A stretch of 64,000 bases of DNA, from positions 513,293-577,292 of the forward strand of contig NZ_NTLB01000005.1 of the NCBI RefSeq assembly GCF_002514725.1, read 5' to 3'. Shown here one piece after another: positions 17,843 to 27,029 of the stretch. The notes beneath the pieces are model-generated. The model did not search any database, had not been told where the DNA came from, and worked only from the letters and a program-made list of their open reading frames with translations. The stretch is from Mangrovitalea sediminis (GTDB taxonomy: Bacteria > Pseudomonadota > Gammaproteobacteria > Pseudomonadales > Oleiphilaceae). How positions within the stretch are numbered: the stretch's first letter is position 1; every line of letters begins with the position of its first letter. Both the position numbers and the translations under genes were made by a program.

Positions 17843-19729
17843 ATGGCGTTACTGGGCAACGGTCTGTCCGAACAACTTGAAAGCGCCTTTCCCTGGCTCG
17901 GTCATGCCGGAAGCGGTTGGGCTCCTGTCGCGGCAGGGTTCGCCCTATTAAGCGTTGCTATCGTCCTGTTTATGCTCGTTCTCGTCTTGAAACAGCGCCT
18001 TGCTGACAGCGTGAGGCGGCGCAACGAGGACCGCTATAACCTGGCAAAATTCTCCAGCGCCGTTATGAACAGTGGCTCAATGATCGCAATAACGGATTGC
18101 GAGGGACGTATTGAATACGTCAATGAGCGGTTCTGCGCCATTACCGGCTTTGATCGTAGCGACGCCATTGGCAAGCCCCTCAATATCCTGCGCCCTGCGG
18201 CCTCGCGCAACGGTAACCCCGAAAAGCGCGGAAACGACATTCTCGACTGCCTTCAACCCTCCTGGGAAGGTGAAATGCTTTGCTCTCGCAAGGATGGCGA
18301 AACCTTCTGGTCGACGGTCAACGTCTCTGCCGTCTACGACAACGAAAACGCCATTGCGAACTTTGTCGTTTCCGGCGTCGATATCACGGAACTCAAGGTC
18401 GCCAACCAGCGCATGGAACAGTTGGCGCTTTTCGACAGCCTGACAGGGCTCGCCAACCGACGCCTGTTTCTTGACCGTTTGGAACAGGCCATCATTAACG
18501 CCAGACGTCACCAATGCCAGGTTGCCCTCCTCTTTCTGGATCTCGATCAGTTCAAACGGATTAACGATACATTAGGTCACGACGCCGGGGACATGCTGCT
18601 GCTGACGGTCGCCGATCGCCTGAAGTCCTGTGTCCGTTCCCAGGATACTGTCGCGCGCCTGGGCGGCGACGAATTCACGATCCTGCTCAACGACATTCAC
18701 GACCCACAGTCCGTTAACGTCGCGGCCAAAAACATTCTCCGCACTCTGAAAGCGCCCATTCGCCTGCAGAACCAGGAAGTCATCGTCTCTACCAGTATCG
18801 GCGTCACAGTGGCACCTGGCGACAGCGAAGATCCTGAAAACCTGATGAAGAATGCCGACTTGGCCCTCTATCGCGCCAAGGAAAAGGGTCGGGATCAACA
18901 CCACTTCTTCACTGAGGAATTAAACCAGCGGGCCATCCGGCAGCTCCATCTGGAACAGGAACTACGCTACGCCCTCCAGTTCGATGAATTCAACCTGATG
19001 TACCAGCCGCAAGTAGATTTGCGCAGTGGGGAAATGATCTGTGTCGAGGCACTGATCCGCTGGCACCACCCACAAAGAGGCCTCATCAGCCCGGATGACT
19101 TCATCCCCGTTGCGGAGGAAACCGGTCTTATCGTCCCTATCGGCAACTGGGTACTGCGCAACGCCTGCATGCAGATGAAACTGCTGCAGCAGCTCACAGG
19201 TTGCGACCTGCGTGTCGCAGTGAACCTGTCGGCACGCCAATTCCGCGACCCCAACCTGGAACTCGTCATCTCAGACGCCCTGGACGCCTCCGGGCTCGAG
19301 CCTCGCCATCTGGAAATCGAAGTGACCGAAAGTATGCTGATGGATGACATCACCTCGGTCACGGAGCAGCTGAGCCGCATAAAATCCACGGGAGTCATCA
19401 TCACCATCGATGACTTCGGCACCGGCTATTCCTCCCTGCGCTACCTCAAGTGCCTACCGGTGGACGTACTGAAGGTTGACAGGGAATTCGTACGCGACAT
19501 CCCCGAAGACCTCAACGACATGGAGATTACGTCAGCAGTGATTGCCATTGCCCATAAACTGGGATTGAGAGTCATCGCAGAGGGCGTCGAAAATATCGAT
19601 CAAAAGGATTTTCTGGTCATCAACAAGTGCGACTACGCACAAGGCTACCTGTTCAGCCGCCCCTTGAGTTTCGAGGACCTGTTCAAGCATTTCGGCGACC
19701 TCAAGGATAATGCCCTAAAGCGAGCCTGA
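17843..19729 (+). CDS. membrane PAS-GGDEF-EAL protein
   Basis: A 628-residue protein with one membrane segment (about 29-49), a PAS/PAC domain (about 65-185, ITDCEGRIEYVNERFCAITG), a GGDEF domain (about 195-355) and an EAL domain (about 370-615). Both catalytic signatures are intact: LGGDEF with an RxxD inhibitory site (RSQD) five residues before, and VEALIRW, DDFGTGYSSL and AEGVEN for the phosphodiesterase. It could make or break down cyclic di-GMP; which activity dominates cannot be read. It stands alone behind a repeat-rich leader. Confidence 0.95.
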   Translation: MALLGNGLSEQLESAFPWLGHAGSGWAPVAAGFALLSVAIVLFMLVLVLKQRLADSVRRRNEDRYNLAKFSSAVMNSGSMIAITDCEGRIEYVNERFCAITGFDRSDAIGKPLNILRPAASRNGNPEKRGNDILDCLQPSWEGEMLCSRKDGETFWSTVNVSAVYDNENAIANFVVSGVDITELKVANQRMEQLALFDSLTGLANRRLFLDRLEQAIINARRHQCQVALLFLDLDQFKRINDTLGHDAGDMLLLTVADRLKSCVRSQDTVARLGGDEFTILLNDIHDPQSVNVAAKNILRTLKAPIRLQNQEVIVSTSIGVTVAPGDSEDPENLMKNADLALYRAKEKGRDQHHFFTEELNQRAIRQLHLEQELRYALQFDEFNLMYQPQVDLRSGEMICVEALIRWHHPQRGLISPDDFIPVAEETGLIVPIGNWVLRNACMQMKLLQQLTGCDLRVAVNLSARQFRDPNLELVISDALDASGLEPRHLEIEVTESMLMDDITSVTEQLSRIKSTGVIITIDDFGTGYSSLRYLKCLPVDVLKVDREFVRDIPEDLNDMEITSAVIAIAHKLGLRVIAEGVENIDQKDFLVINKCDYAQGYLFSRPLSFEDLFKHFGDLKDNALKRA

Positions 19730-19890
19730 GCTGAGACCTCGAGCCAGCAACACCGTTAACAACACGCGCCCCCTGGGCGACAGCCAATATTCCTGCCCCA
19801 TTTCCGCCCCGATGGCCCCGCCGACACCATTTCCCTTAAAACCTTTGTAAATTGTGACGTCGCCCCATTTCCAAGGCACCAGCGCCTAAA

Positions 19891-19915
19891 GTAACATTTC
19901 GTAACACCAAGTAAT
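19891..19915. repeat. three GTAA(C/T) direct repeats at 10-bp period
   Basis: GTAAC, GTAAC and GTAAT begin at 19891, 19901 and 19911, one helical turn apart, about 40-65 bases before the next gene start. They look like a regulator binding array; no regulator is assigned. Confidence 0.45.
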
Positions 19916-19954
19916 CTTTCTTATCTTGCCGCCGTTTTGCAAGTCAGGTAACAG

Positions 19955-20563
19955 ATGAATAACTGGATACTCTTTTCATCATCAGCCCTTTTGGTCACGT
20001 TGGTTTTACTGTTGGCCCTAAGGATTCTTTACCTCTACAGGGACAGCATGGCAAGCCCGGCTGGAGGTCGCCTCAGCGCAGCCCCCTCCCCCCAACAGCG
20101 TTACACCACACTCCGTTCTGAAAATGGCTCCAGCAAGGCTGATAGCCGCTCGGCAAAGGGTTCCCAGGAATACTCACGCGTGGACTGGATGTCCAAGGCA
20201 CAGATTTTTGCTGGCATTCAACTGTTGGATGCAAAACGTAAGGGATTGATCTTGGCGGATGACAACAAACCCGGTTGCCGGCAGTTAGCGGCGATGTACA
20301 TGATCGGTGCAGCCAAAGGCATCATTCTCAACATGCAGGGGAACGACCAGGATGCACGGGACGTCGCGGCTTTCCTGATGACACATAACCTGCATTTTGA
20401 CCGGCTGGATATTGAAGACGCACTAAACGCCGTCACTCGGGATGAGTCGACCCTGAACAGCTATCGGTGTGGCCTGGAAGGCGCCGAGACCTGGTTGGCC
20501 CGGCGTTTTGTTCCTGACAGCATCTCGCTCTATGAGGCTGTCTCCAGTAACGCTTTCATCTGA
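19955..20563 (+). CDS. hypothetical single-pass membrane protein
   Basis: A 202-residue protein I do not recognise. One membrane helix at about 7-27, a polar Ser-rich linker at about 32-70, and a soluble, probably helical domain from about 75 (DWMSKAQIFAGIQLLDAKRKGLILADDNKPG) to the end. The soluble domain contains two cysteines (GCRQLAA, SYRCGLE). AGG stands before the ATG. It lies between two cyclic-di-GMP related genes, but no link is shown. Confidence 0.7.
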   Translation: MNNWILFSSSALLVTLVLLLALRILYLYRDSMASPAGGRLSAAPSPQQRYTTLRSENGSSKADSRSAKGSQEYSRVDWMSKAQIFAGIQLLDAKRKGLILADDNKPGCRQLAAMYMIGAAKGIILNMQGNDQDARDVAAFLMTHNLHFDRLDIEDALNAVTRDESTLNSYRCGLEGAETWLARRFVPDSISLYEAVSSNAFI

Positions 20564-20587
20564 ACATCAAGGCGGTCGAGCCAGCTT

Positions 20588-20887
20588 CTAGCCGACCGTC
20601 CACTCCCGCCCCAAATCGACCGGTTCGGCGGCTACCGGCTTCAAGTTCCCATCGAGCAAGACACCGGTGATCTGCGGTTTGCCGAACTGATCGTTCTCGA
20701 GACGCTCCATACTGTCGACATCAACCGAGCGGACCTGGTACTGCCTTCCATCCACGATGACACGCGTGCGATGGCTCAATCCGAATACAAATCGACAGTA
20801 ATCCAGCTTTAGCTGCGAAAGATCCCTTTCGGCCTTGTTGATCTTGCGTACGAGGACGCTACGAAGACTGTCGGCGTATTCCGTCAT
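20588..20887 (-). CDS. hypothetical protein
   Basis: A 99-residue soluble protein, unrecognised. The N-terminal half is helical and charged (RSVLVRKINKAERDLSQLKLDYCRFVFG), the C-terminal half beta-like (TRVIVDGRQYQVRSVDVDSMERL). AGGA lies eight bases before the ATG, which supports a real gene. Convergent with the membrane protein upstream, with 24 bases between stops. Confidence 0.6.
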   Translation of the reverse strand: MTEYADSLRSVLVRKINKAERDLSQLKLDYCRFVFGLSHRTRVIVDGRQYQVRSVDVDSMERLENDQFGKPQITGVLLDGNLKPVAAEPVDLGREWTVG

Positions 20888-21058
20888 GATGTTTCCTGCC
20901 CGGGATCCTGATCGGTAATGGAACCGGAGAGCGCCACAATCTTGGAAAGGGTTGCGACGGCGTCATCCGATTAACCGCGGCATTATCCCCCAAAGCCAGT
21001 AGCCTGTCAGGTCCGAGCACGCCTGTCCGGCATACAAACCTTTCCCCAGATCCGCGGC

Positions 21059-21439
21059 TTACTCCTGAATACGCTCTGCCACTGCCGCATAACGGGCGAG
21101 AATACCCTCTATACGGGCCAGGTTATCCTGGGCATCGCCGCGCCCGCCCGACTCAAACTCCAGGCCATAATGCTTGACTGCATCACGGGACTCAGTATGC
21201 CGGATCGCCGCAGATACCTTGTTCACCGTGATATCGCCCACCTCAGTTGCCAATCGAAGCGAAAGCTGTACCCGGTCACCCGTTTTCAACGGATGTGCTG
21301 TCACGATCCCAATGCCCAACTGATTGAAGTCAGCAACATCGACTTCCATCCATTCATTGCTAAGGAGGCCCTTGCGGACACGGATTCTCGCCTCCAACTG
21401 CAAGCGTGGCAAACGTTGACGGCGGCGGCGTTCATTCAT
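21059..21439 (-). CDS. PilZ domain protein
   Basis: A 126-residue protein that is essentially one PilZ domain. It starts MNERRRRQRLPRLQLEARIRV, a basic cluster matching the RxxxR cyclic-di-GMP motif, followed by VDVADFNQLGIGI in the position of D/NxSxxG (Ser replaced by Asn-Gln-Leu, so this second motif is weakened), and ends with YGLEFE and a helical tail. It is a candidate cyclic-di-GMP effector for motility or surface functions. GGAG lies seven bases before the ATG. The two GGDEF/EAL proteins of the region could supply the signal. Confidence 0.75.
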   Translation of the reverse strand: MNERRRRQRLPRLQLEARIRVRKGLLSNEWMEVDVADFNQLGIGIVTAHPLKTGDRVQLSLRLATEVGDITVNKVSAAIRHTESRDAVKHYGLEFESGGRGDAQDNLARIEGILARYAAVAERIQE

Positions 21440-21936
21440 CGAGTGCTCCGAAATTATCAGTTATTTGAAGGGCCTGCAAAAAGCATGGGGCAGAGTTCGG
21501 CTTTGCTCAAGGTGGACTTTTCAAAAAGCCAAATACATCTCAAAAAGGGGCAAAAAAGGCCAAAATTGCATCAACTTCCCGTCAAAAAAGCGCCACTTAC
21601 CGCAATAGGATCCTATACCTCTTGCACCTTCATACCTCTCGGCATGCAATCTAGGAAACGTATGTTTTAGCCGTGTAAAGAGGGCCGTAACGAACACGGT
21701 GGGATAACAATAGCCGCGAGAAGCGTGGCGAATCAGCTCTGCCAGTGGCATCGCAGTGAGCAGGAGGCGAGTCTCATTCGCCCCCAGGGCGTTTTCAGTT
21801 ATGACCACTCAGCATTTCGAGGTTCTGATGATCGATGCTGGACTCTCCCGGGTTTCGTTATTCCGGCAACAAGGCGTGATCCAAGACAACGGAGAAAACC
21901 GCCATAGGTGGCACATCCGTATCGTCAGAATCCCTA
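21440..21936. other. intergenic, no convincing gene
   Basis: About 500 bases with purine-rich tracts (21535-21565, CAAAAAGGGGC type). A 95-codon minus-strand frame at 21521-21808 has no ribosome site or family likeness. Promoters for the divergent PilZ gene probably lie near 21450-21500. Confidence 0.5.
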
Positions 21937-22866
21937 TTAAAAGGAAAGCAGAGTGACCAGACTCTCCGACCGATCCGGTGTCTCAAAGCGGTGACGAATT
22001 TCAGCGGGATGAGGACTGGTCAGGGGCATCATGGCGACCCAATCGGTCAAACCGTATTCAGCCAGTATTTTTGCCAGACGACCGGTCTGGCGAAGCTTTC
22101 GCAGCCCCTGATCCATCAGCCGTGCCAGTTTTCTGCCTCGGGCATCTGGCGTAAATGCGATATTGACCACATTGTAGGCGGCCGTGTCGGAGATCTTAAG
22201 CTGCCCCTGCAAGTGCATCAGCTTGAGGGTGTAATTCAAGACATTGCCGCTGGCAAAGATAGCGTCGATGTAGTGCAGCCTCAGCATCTCGATCAGTTGC
22301 CGAAGCGCATGGTCCGTGGCCAGTACAACGACGGAATCGGGGTTGTTCCGGCGGCGATCCGCGAGATACTGATCGATCGGGCCGCCGTTGTTATAGCCGT
22401 AGTTGTCGATAATGCCGATTTTCAGTCCGTCCAGGGAGTGAGGCCCCGAATAAATCACCGTACTATTTTCGGCAAAGGCCACAACGGTATGGTCGATGCC
22501 CAATGCCTCGTGACCAAATACCAGTCCCCGACCATCCTCGTATGTTGCGCCAACAGCACCGTCGATCACCCCGTTATGGGCTTCCACCAGTGCCCGGGAC
22601 CAGGGCCGCGTGCGATACTCCACCGAGTATCCGGACTTGACGAGAATCGTCCGCGCCAATTCAATCATGTAACCAGGATGAGCGCTGTTCGGGGCACAGT
22701 TGTACGGACACCAGGGATCGGCGGCCAATTTGACCACACGGGACGAGGCAGAGGTTCCTGCAGTCGCAGGGGAGCTGTTCAGCAAAAGCGAACCGCCAAG
22801 GCAAGGCAGGAGCAACGCTAACGCCGCCCCCCTAACCTTCTGGCGTAGAGTTTCAAACAACACCAT
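21937..22866 (-). CDS. periplasmic solute-binding protein, SBP_bac_3 type (orphan)
   Basis: A 309-residue exported protein with an N-terminal hydrophobic segment ending near SSPATAG and a periplasmic type 2 binding fold. The mature part opens VVKLAADPWCPYNCAP and contains GYMIELARTILVKSGYSVEYRTRPWSRAL, the usual lobe-1 pattern. DGAVGATYEDGRGL and DAIFASGNVL are ligand-cleft positions in the family. GAAGG stands before the ATG. No transporter genes adjoin it, so it may be a receptor accessory or a scavenging protein. It is the most divergent of the three such proteins in the window. Confidence 0.75.
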   Translation of the reverse strand: MVLFETLRQKVRGAALALLLPCLGGSLLLNSSPATAGTSASSRVVKLAADPWCPYNCAPNSAHPGYMIELARTILVKSGYSVEYRTRPWSRALVEAHNGVIDGAVGATYEDGRGLVFGHEALGIDHTVVAFAENSTVIYSGPHSLDGLKIGIIDNYGYNNGGPIDQYLADRRRNNPDSVVVLATDHALRQLIEMLRLHYIDAIFASGNVLNYTLKLMHLQGQLKISDTAAYNVVNIAFTPDARGRKLARLMDQGLRKLRQTGRLAKILAEYGLTDWVAMMPLTSPHPAEIRHRFETPDRSESLVTLLSF

Positions 22867-23022
22867 TCAGTAGCCTTCACCGAACTACAGAAGAGATTAA
22901 CCTTTAAACCATAGTCGGAAACGCGCCACTTCGTCCAATCGAAGCCAGACGGCATACGAAGAGACAACCAGTTCCGCAAACCTACGCGCTTCTTATATCT
23001 AACTCAACGACATGCAAAACGG

Positions 23023-23325
23023 TCAGGATCGGTCTACCGACAGCGAGCGCGAACGACGCACACGAATTACCGTGTTTTTTTTCTCTGAAGGACTGTTTTC
23101 AGGAGCCGCAAGAGCGGTACCACACTGGTCGTATTCGGCCGTGAACGCTTCGACCCCCTCGCGAATCAGGCGCACCACCTCTACCGCGTTGAGTCCGGAC
23201 GGCACACGGCCCGGCGAAACGGAGAAATTGGTTGTATCCGGAACACCCTCGAACTTAAGCATCATCCCCGAGGTGTGAGAAGCACAGGCGGCCGCCAAGT
23301 CGACCGACCATTTTGGGTGTGGCAT
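23023..23325 (-). CDS. hypothetical protein
   Basis: A 100-residue frame, unrecognised. The first 70 residues (HPKWSVDLAAACASHTSG, VEVVRLIREGVEAFTAEYDQCG) look like folded protein, the C-terminal 30 are basic and Ser-rich. AGGGG lies about nine bases before the ATG. A plus-strand frame overlaps it almost fully (23012-23278); the minus-strand frame has the better ribosome site and composition. Confidence 0.45.
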   Translation of the reverse strand: MPHPKWSVDLAAACASHTSGMMLKFEGVPDTTNFSVSPGRVPSGLNAVEVVRLIREGVEAFTAEYDQCGTALAAPENSPSEKKNTVIRVRRSRSLSVDRS

Positions 23326-23448
23326 ATTAACGATCCCCTACGTCAATTGACGCCAATGGACCTGAGAATACGAGTTCCGGCCCTTTCAGGCAATTGATTG
23401 GACTAAAATTTAACGCCACTGTCGTGTTCCCGGTCAACGGCTGGAACG

Positions 23449-24099
23449 TCAAGACGACAGCTGGTCAAGTGCGGTCCCCACGACGGCGGAAAGCGCCCAC
23501 CCCAGGATAAAATGCTGGTCCGCGTCGAGATGAACACCATCGACCCGACTGGTGCTCGTCACGGTAGCCGCGTCGAAGAAAAGGCAGTCCATTTGGGCAC
23601 ACACCTGCTCATAGGCCGCCGCCAAACCGATACACTTATGCTCTCCGCCCTGGAATTTGGGCGCAATCGTCCCCTTCGCCGCCTGCTGCGGCGGGGGTGC
23701 GACCACCAGAATGGGGGGAACCGGCATGCCCGGTTCGATGGGGGCCTGGCGAATGGCGCGAACCAGCGCAGCTATGCCTTGGGACGAGTGCCACGCATTG
23801 TGCTCATGCATGGATTGGAAATCGTTGGTGCCCAGCATCAGCACCACCATCGCCAGGGGTGAATGCATTTCTATCCGTTGTGCGAGACCTTCCAGCCCGT
23901 TTCGTCCCGCATTAAATGGGTCATCCCAAACCGTCCGGCGGCCGTTCAGGCAATCCTCCAACACCCGCACATGACGGCCACCTTCGTTAAGCGCTATCTC
24001 CATTACTCCCGGCCAACGCTGCTCAAAATCGAGCCGTTGGCGCGTGTTTGGCACGATGCCCCAGGAAAGAGAATCTGCGTAGACCAGGATCTGCTGCAT
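23449..24099 (-). CDS. SGNH/GDSL-type hydrolase
   Basis: A 216-residue esterase-fold protein. The catalytic Ser block is VYADSLSWG near the N-terminus, the oxyanion residues are in LNEGG and MLGTNDFQSM, and the C-terminal Asp/His pair is in RVDGVHLDADQH. This is the full SGNH set, so it should hydrolyse an ester (lipid, acyl or carbohydrate acetyl); the substrate is unknown. No signal peptide is seen with this start. The ATG at 24099 is used because the family fold starts there; the longer frame to 24255 adds an unsupported N-terminus. Confidence 0.85.
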   Translation of the reverse strand: MQQILVYADSLSWGIVPNTRQRLDFEQRWPGVMEIALNEGGRHVRVLEDCLNGRRTVWDDPFNAGRNGLEGLAQRIEMHSPLAMVVLMLGTNDFQSMHEHNAWHSSQGIAALVRAIRQAPIEPGMPVPPILVVAPPPQQAAKGTIAPKFQGGEHKCIGLAAAYEQVCAQMDCLFFDAATVTSTSRVDGVHLDADQHFILGWALSAVVGTALDQLSS

Positions 24100-24355
24100 G
24101 ACGGCTTCCCGAAATATGGCCTGTCGGCAGGAAACGGTATAAGGCCTAGACGGCCACTTCCTGAGACTAAACAGTCGCCCTCCAACATACAAGCGCAGCA
24201 ACCCTGAATGCAAAGCAGCCTCGTCACCCAGGTCCGTTACCGGCAATCCGCCCAATCATTACAACATCCTCACGCTGTGTGGCCATCGATTCCGGAACTC
24301 ACCTCCCCAAACGGAGTCTTTAACTCTGCTTTATCAGCCGAAAAGGAGATTGACC

Positions 24356-24739
24356 GTGGATTACTCACTCGCAGAGCAACAGATGTCTCAAGTACAACAG
24401 CAATCTCAGGCGACCCTGGATAAGATGCAGAACCTGGCGCAGAAGCTTCGTATGCAGGCGCCAGACGAAACCACCGGCCGCGAATGGGCGATGGACCTGA
24501 GGGAGGTGGCCGTGACGATGCAACAACAGAACCAGGGCACGATGATGTTGCTGCAACAGATGGCCCAGTACATTCATACCCTGGAAAACGAACTGCAGAC
24601 TCACCCCAGGCCCTCCGTACAGCCGCGCGGCTGGGGTAGCGGTGGAGGCTTTTTGGGCAACCTGACAGCAGGACTTGGTATGGGAGCGGGTTTTGCGGTG
24701 GCAGAAGATGTCGTGAATGACATCTTCAACGCCTTCTGA
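24356..24739 (+). CDS. hypothetical protein, helical with Gly-rich C-terminus
   Basis: A 127-residue protein, unrecognised. The first 80 residues are Gln/Met-rich and helical (SLAEQQMSQVQQQSQATLDK), probably a coiled coil; then a Pro/Gly linker and a Gly-rich, moderately hydrophobic end (GGFLGNLTAGLGMGAGFAVAEDVV). The start is a GTG at 24356, seven bases after a near-perfect AAAAGGAG; a TTG at 24350 would be too close to that site. Confidence 0.65.
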   Translation: MDYSLAEQQMSQVQQQSQATLDKMQNLAQKLRMQAPDETTGREWAMDLREVAVTMQQQNQGTMMLLQQMAQYIHTLENELQTHPRPSVQPRGWGSGGGFLGNLTAGLGMGAGFAVAEDVVNDIFNAF

Positions 24740-24839
24740 TCCAAGCCCTTCGACCTCACGAACACGAGGGAGGCACCGTCAACGATGCTTCCCTTTGCCC
24801 GACCACCCAGGCCGTGTCAGGCTGCGTCGTGACTGGCCT

Positions 24840-25715
24840 TCATATCAGGAAATCACTGACCTCGCGGATAATATGTTCCGGCACCTCTTCCGCGAGATAG
24901 TGCCCGGCCGGTAGCGCATGCCCCCGGACATTCCGGGCCACCTGCTGCCATTCACGCAGCGGGTCGAAACACTGGGCTACCGTACCTTTGGCACCCCACA
25001 ATACCAACAGGGGGCATTCAATGACCCGGTTCGCCTCCCGGTCCATGCGGTCATGTTCCAGATCGATACCTGCACTGGCCCGATAATCCTCGCAAATCCC
25101 CCTGGCCGTCCCGGGTAATGCCAGACAACGCTCATACTCCGCCAGAACCTCATCGGTGAAAGGCGCCATGCCGGCGCTGCGACTTCCCATGACGCTACGC
25201 AGGTAGAGCGCCGGATCCGCCTTTATGAGTGTTTCCGGCAACGGGGCCGGGCGTATCAGGAAAAACCAGTGCCAATAAGCACGCGCAAATAGTTCATCCG
25301 TTTGAGAATACATCGATAACGTCGGTGCGATATCGAGCAATATCATCCGGTTGATCCGCGCCGGATGGTCCATGGCCAGCCGATGGGCGACACGGGCACC
25401 CCGGTCGTGCGCCAGGACGCTAAAACGCAGGTGACCCAGCATCTCCATCAGTTGCACCGCGTCACGCGCCATTTCACGCTTCGAGTAGGCAGAATGATCG
25501 GCGTTGGCTTCGGGTTTTCCGCTGTCGCCGTACCCCCGCAGATCGGGTGCGATAACCGTAAAGGATTTCGCCAGCGTCGGCGCAACACGGTGCCACATCA
25601 CATGGGTCTGCGGATGTCCGTGCAGCAACAGTAATGCCGGCCCCTGCCCACCTATCCGGTAGGTCAACTCGATGCCGTTGAACTTCCCCCGGACTTTCTC
25701 GAACCCTTCAAACAT
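24840..25715 (-). CDS. alpha/beta hydrolase, fluoroacetate dehalogenase-like
   Basis: A 291-residue alpha/beta hydrolase. The nucleophile block is LAHDRGARVAHR, with Asp in place of Ser, and the two arginines that hold a carboxylate in fluoroacetate dehalogenases; HGHPQTHVMW is the oxyanion loop, ARAYWHWFF carries the His-Trp pair of the halide pocket, and GHYLAEE gives the catalytic His. This set matches haloacid/fluoroacetate dehalogenases better than epoxide hydrolases. The reaction would be hydrolytic removal of halide from a 2-haloacid. Start at 25715, with GGGAGG five bases upstream. It stands alone, convergent with nothing related. Confidence 0.82.
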   Translation of the reverse strand: MFEGFEKVRGKFNGIELTYRIGGQGPALLLLHGHPQTHVMWHRVAPTLAKSFTVIAPDLRGYGDSGKPEANADHSAYSKREMARDAVQLMEMLGHLRFSVLAHDRGARVAHRLAMDHPARINRMILLDIAPTLSMYSQTDELFARAYWHWFFLIRPAPLPETLIKADPALYLRSVMGSRSAGMAPFTDEVLAEYERCLALPGTARGICEDYRASAGIDLEHDRMDREANRVIECPLLVLWGAKGTVAQCFDPLREWQQVARNVRGHALPAGHYLAEEVPEHIIREVSDFLI

Positions 25716-25752
25716 ACAGCCTCCCGACGCCAAACATCACACGTATCAGTCA

Positions 25753-25766
25753 GTGATCAGGATCAC
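25753..25766 (+). promoter_or_regulatory. CRP/Vfr-type site with promoter before the alcohol dehydrogenase
   Basis: GTGA-TCAGGA-TCAC is the core of a CRP/Vfr site (TGTGA-N6-TCACA). A TATATT at 25793-25798 is a good -10, which puts the site centre near -45, close to the class II position. The start codon is at 25843. Confidence 0.45.
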
Positions 25767-25842
25767 CGATGCGCGAGCAGTGGAAATTCGCGTATATTGA
25801 AACCCCAGTCGCTTCCGCCGACAACAACAATGTGGAGGAACT

Positions 25843-27000
25843 ATGTCCAATCTCGTGATCTTGCCACGTATTATGCACGTCGGTGCCAACGCCAGCGAAA
25901 AGGTCGCCGAAGTTCTCGTTGATCTCGGCTGCAGCCGGCCGCTGATTATTACTGACAATATGATGGTGAAACTGGGGTATGTCGGAAAGATACAGGACAT
26001 ACTCAAGGGTAGCGGCATTGAGGCTGAGGTGTTCTCGGACACCGTCCCCGAGCCGACCGTCAGCTCCATTCAGGCCGGCGTTCAGGCAGCCACGGCGCGA
26101 AATTACGACGGGATCATTGCGCTCGGGGGCGGCAGTGCTATCGACAGCGCCAAGGCCATCGCCATTCTTGCACGCTTTGGCGGCGTACCTCGGGACTACA
26201 AGTTTCCCCGCAATGTCAACGAGGCGGGTCTCCCCCTTATCGCCATCCCGACCACGGCCGGCACAGGATCGGAAGTGACCCGGTTCACCATTATCACGGA
26301 TGACGAAAGCGACGAAAAAATGCTCTGCGTCGGCATCGGATACATGCCGATCGCTGCGCTGGTCGATTACACGTTGACGATCAGCGTGCCCCCGCGCACC
26401 ACCGCCGACACCGGCATCGACGCACTCACCCATGCGATCGAGTCATACGTCAGCCAGAAGGCGAATCCGTTCAGTGACAGTCAGGCGCTGTCGGCGATGC
26501 GGCTGATCGGCCCCAACCTGAAGCGGGCGTACCACGACGGTAACGACCTCGAGGCTCGCGAGGCCATGATGATGGGAGCCACACTGGCCGGCATGGCTTT
26601 CTCCAACGCTTCCGTGGCCCTGGTTCATGGCATGAGTCGCCCTATCGGCGCGTTCTTCCACGTACCTCACGGCTTGTCCAACGCCATGCTGTTACCCAGT
26701 GTCACCGAGTTCTCGATTCCTGCCGCCGCAGCACGTTATGCCGACTGTGCCCGAGCCATCGGCTGGGCCTCGGAGGAGGACTCTACGGAAAGCGCCAACG
26801 GCAAACTGTTAGAGGCACTGAAGGCGCTCAACGAAGAACTTCAGGTTCCGACACCCGCGGCATACGGTATCGAGCAGGAGCATTTCTTCAAACTGATGCC
26901 TACCATGGCCGAGCAAGCCCGGGCCTCGGGCTCTCCGGCCAACAATCCCCGGGTCCCGACACTTGACGAGATGGTCGAGATCTACCGCAGCCTCTGGTAA
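25843..27000 (+). CDS. iron-type (group III) alcohol dehydrogenase
   Basis: A 385-residue cytoplasmic NAD(P)-dependent dehydrogenase. The nucleotide loop GGGSAIDSAKAIA, the PTTAGTGSEVT block, and the metal ligands in DALTHAIESY and GMSRPIGAFFHVPHG are all present. The family oxidises alcohols or reduces aldehydes, often broad in range and active with iron. GGAG is just before the ATG. A CRP-like site upstream hints at catabolite control. No partner enzyme is adjacent, so the physiological substrate is open. Confidence 0.92.
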   Translation: MSNLVILPRIMHVGANASEKVAEVLVDLGCSRPLIITDNMMVKLGYVGKIQDILKGSGIEAEVFSDTVPEPTVSSIQAGVQAATARNYDGIIALGGGSAIDSAKAIAILARFGGVPRDYKFPRNVNEAGLPLIAIPTTAGTGSEVTRFTIITDDESDEKMLCVGIGYMPIAALVDYTLTISVPPRTTADTGIDALTHAIESYVSQKANPFSDSQALSAMRLIGPNLKRAYHDGNDLEAREAMMMGATLAGMAFSNASVALVHGMSRPIGAFFHVPHGLSNAMLLPSVTEFSIPAAAARYADCARAIGWASEEDSTESANGKLLEALKALNEELQVPTPAAYGIEQEHFFKLMPTMAEQARASGSPANNPRVPTLDEMVEIYRSLW

Positions 27001-27029
27001 CCGGAAAGGCATCCGGCCGCGACGTGACC

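Noticed and set aside
21521..21808. 95-codon minus-strand frame
   Set aside because: No ribosome site, odd composition, lies in a purine-rich gap.
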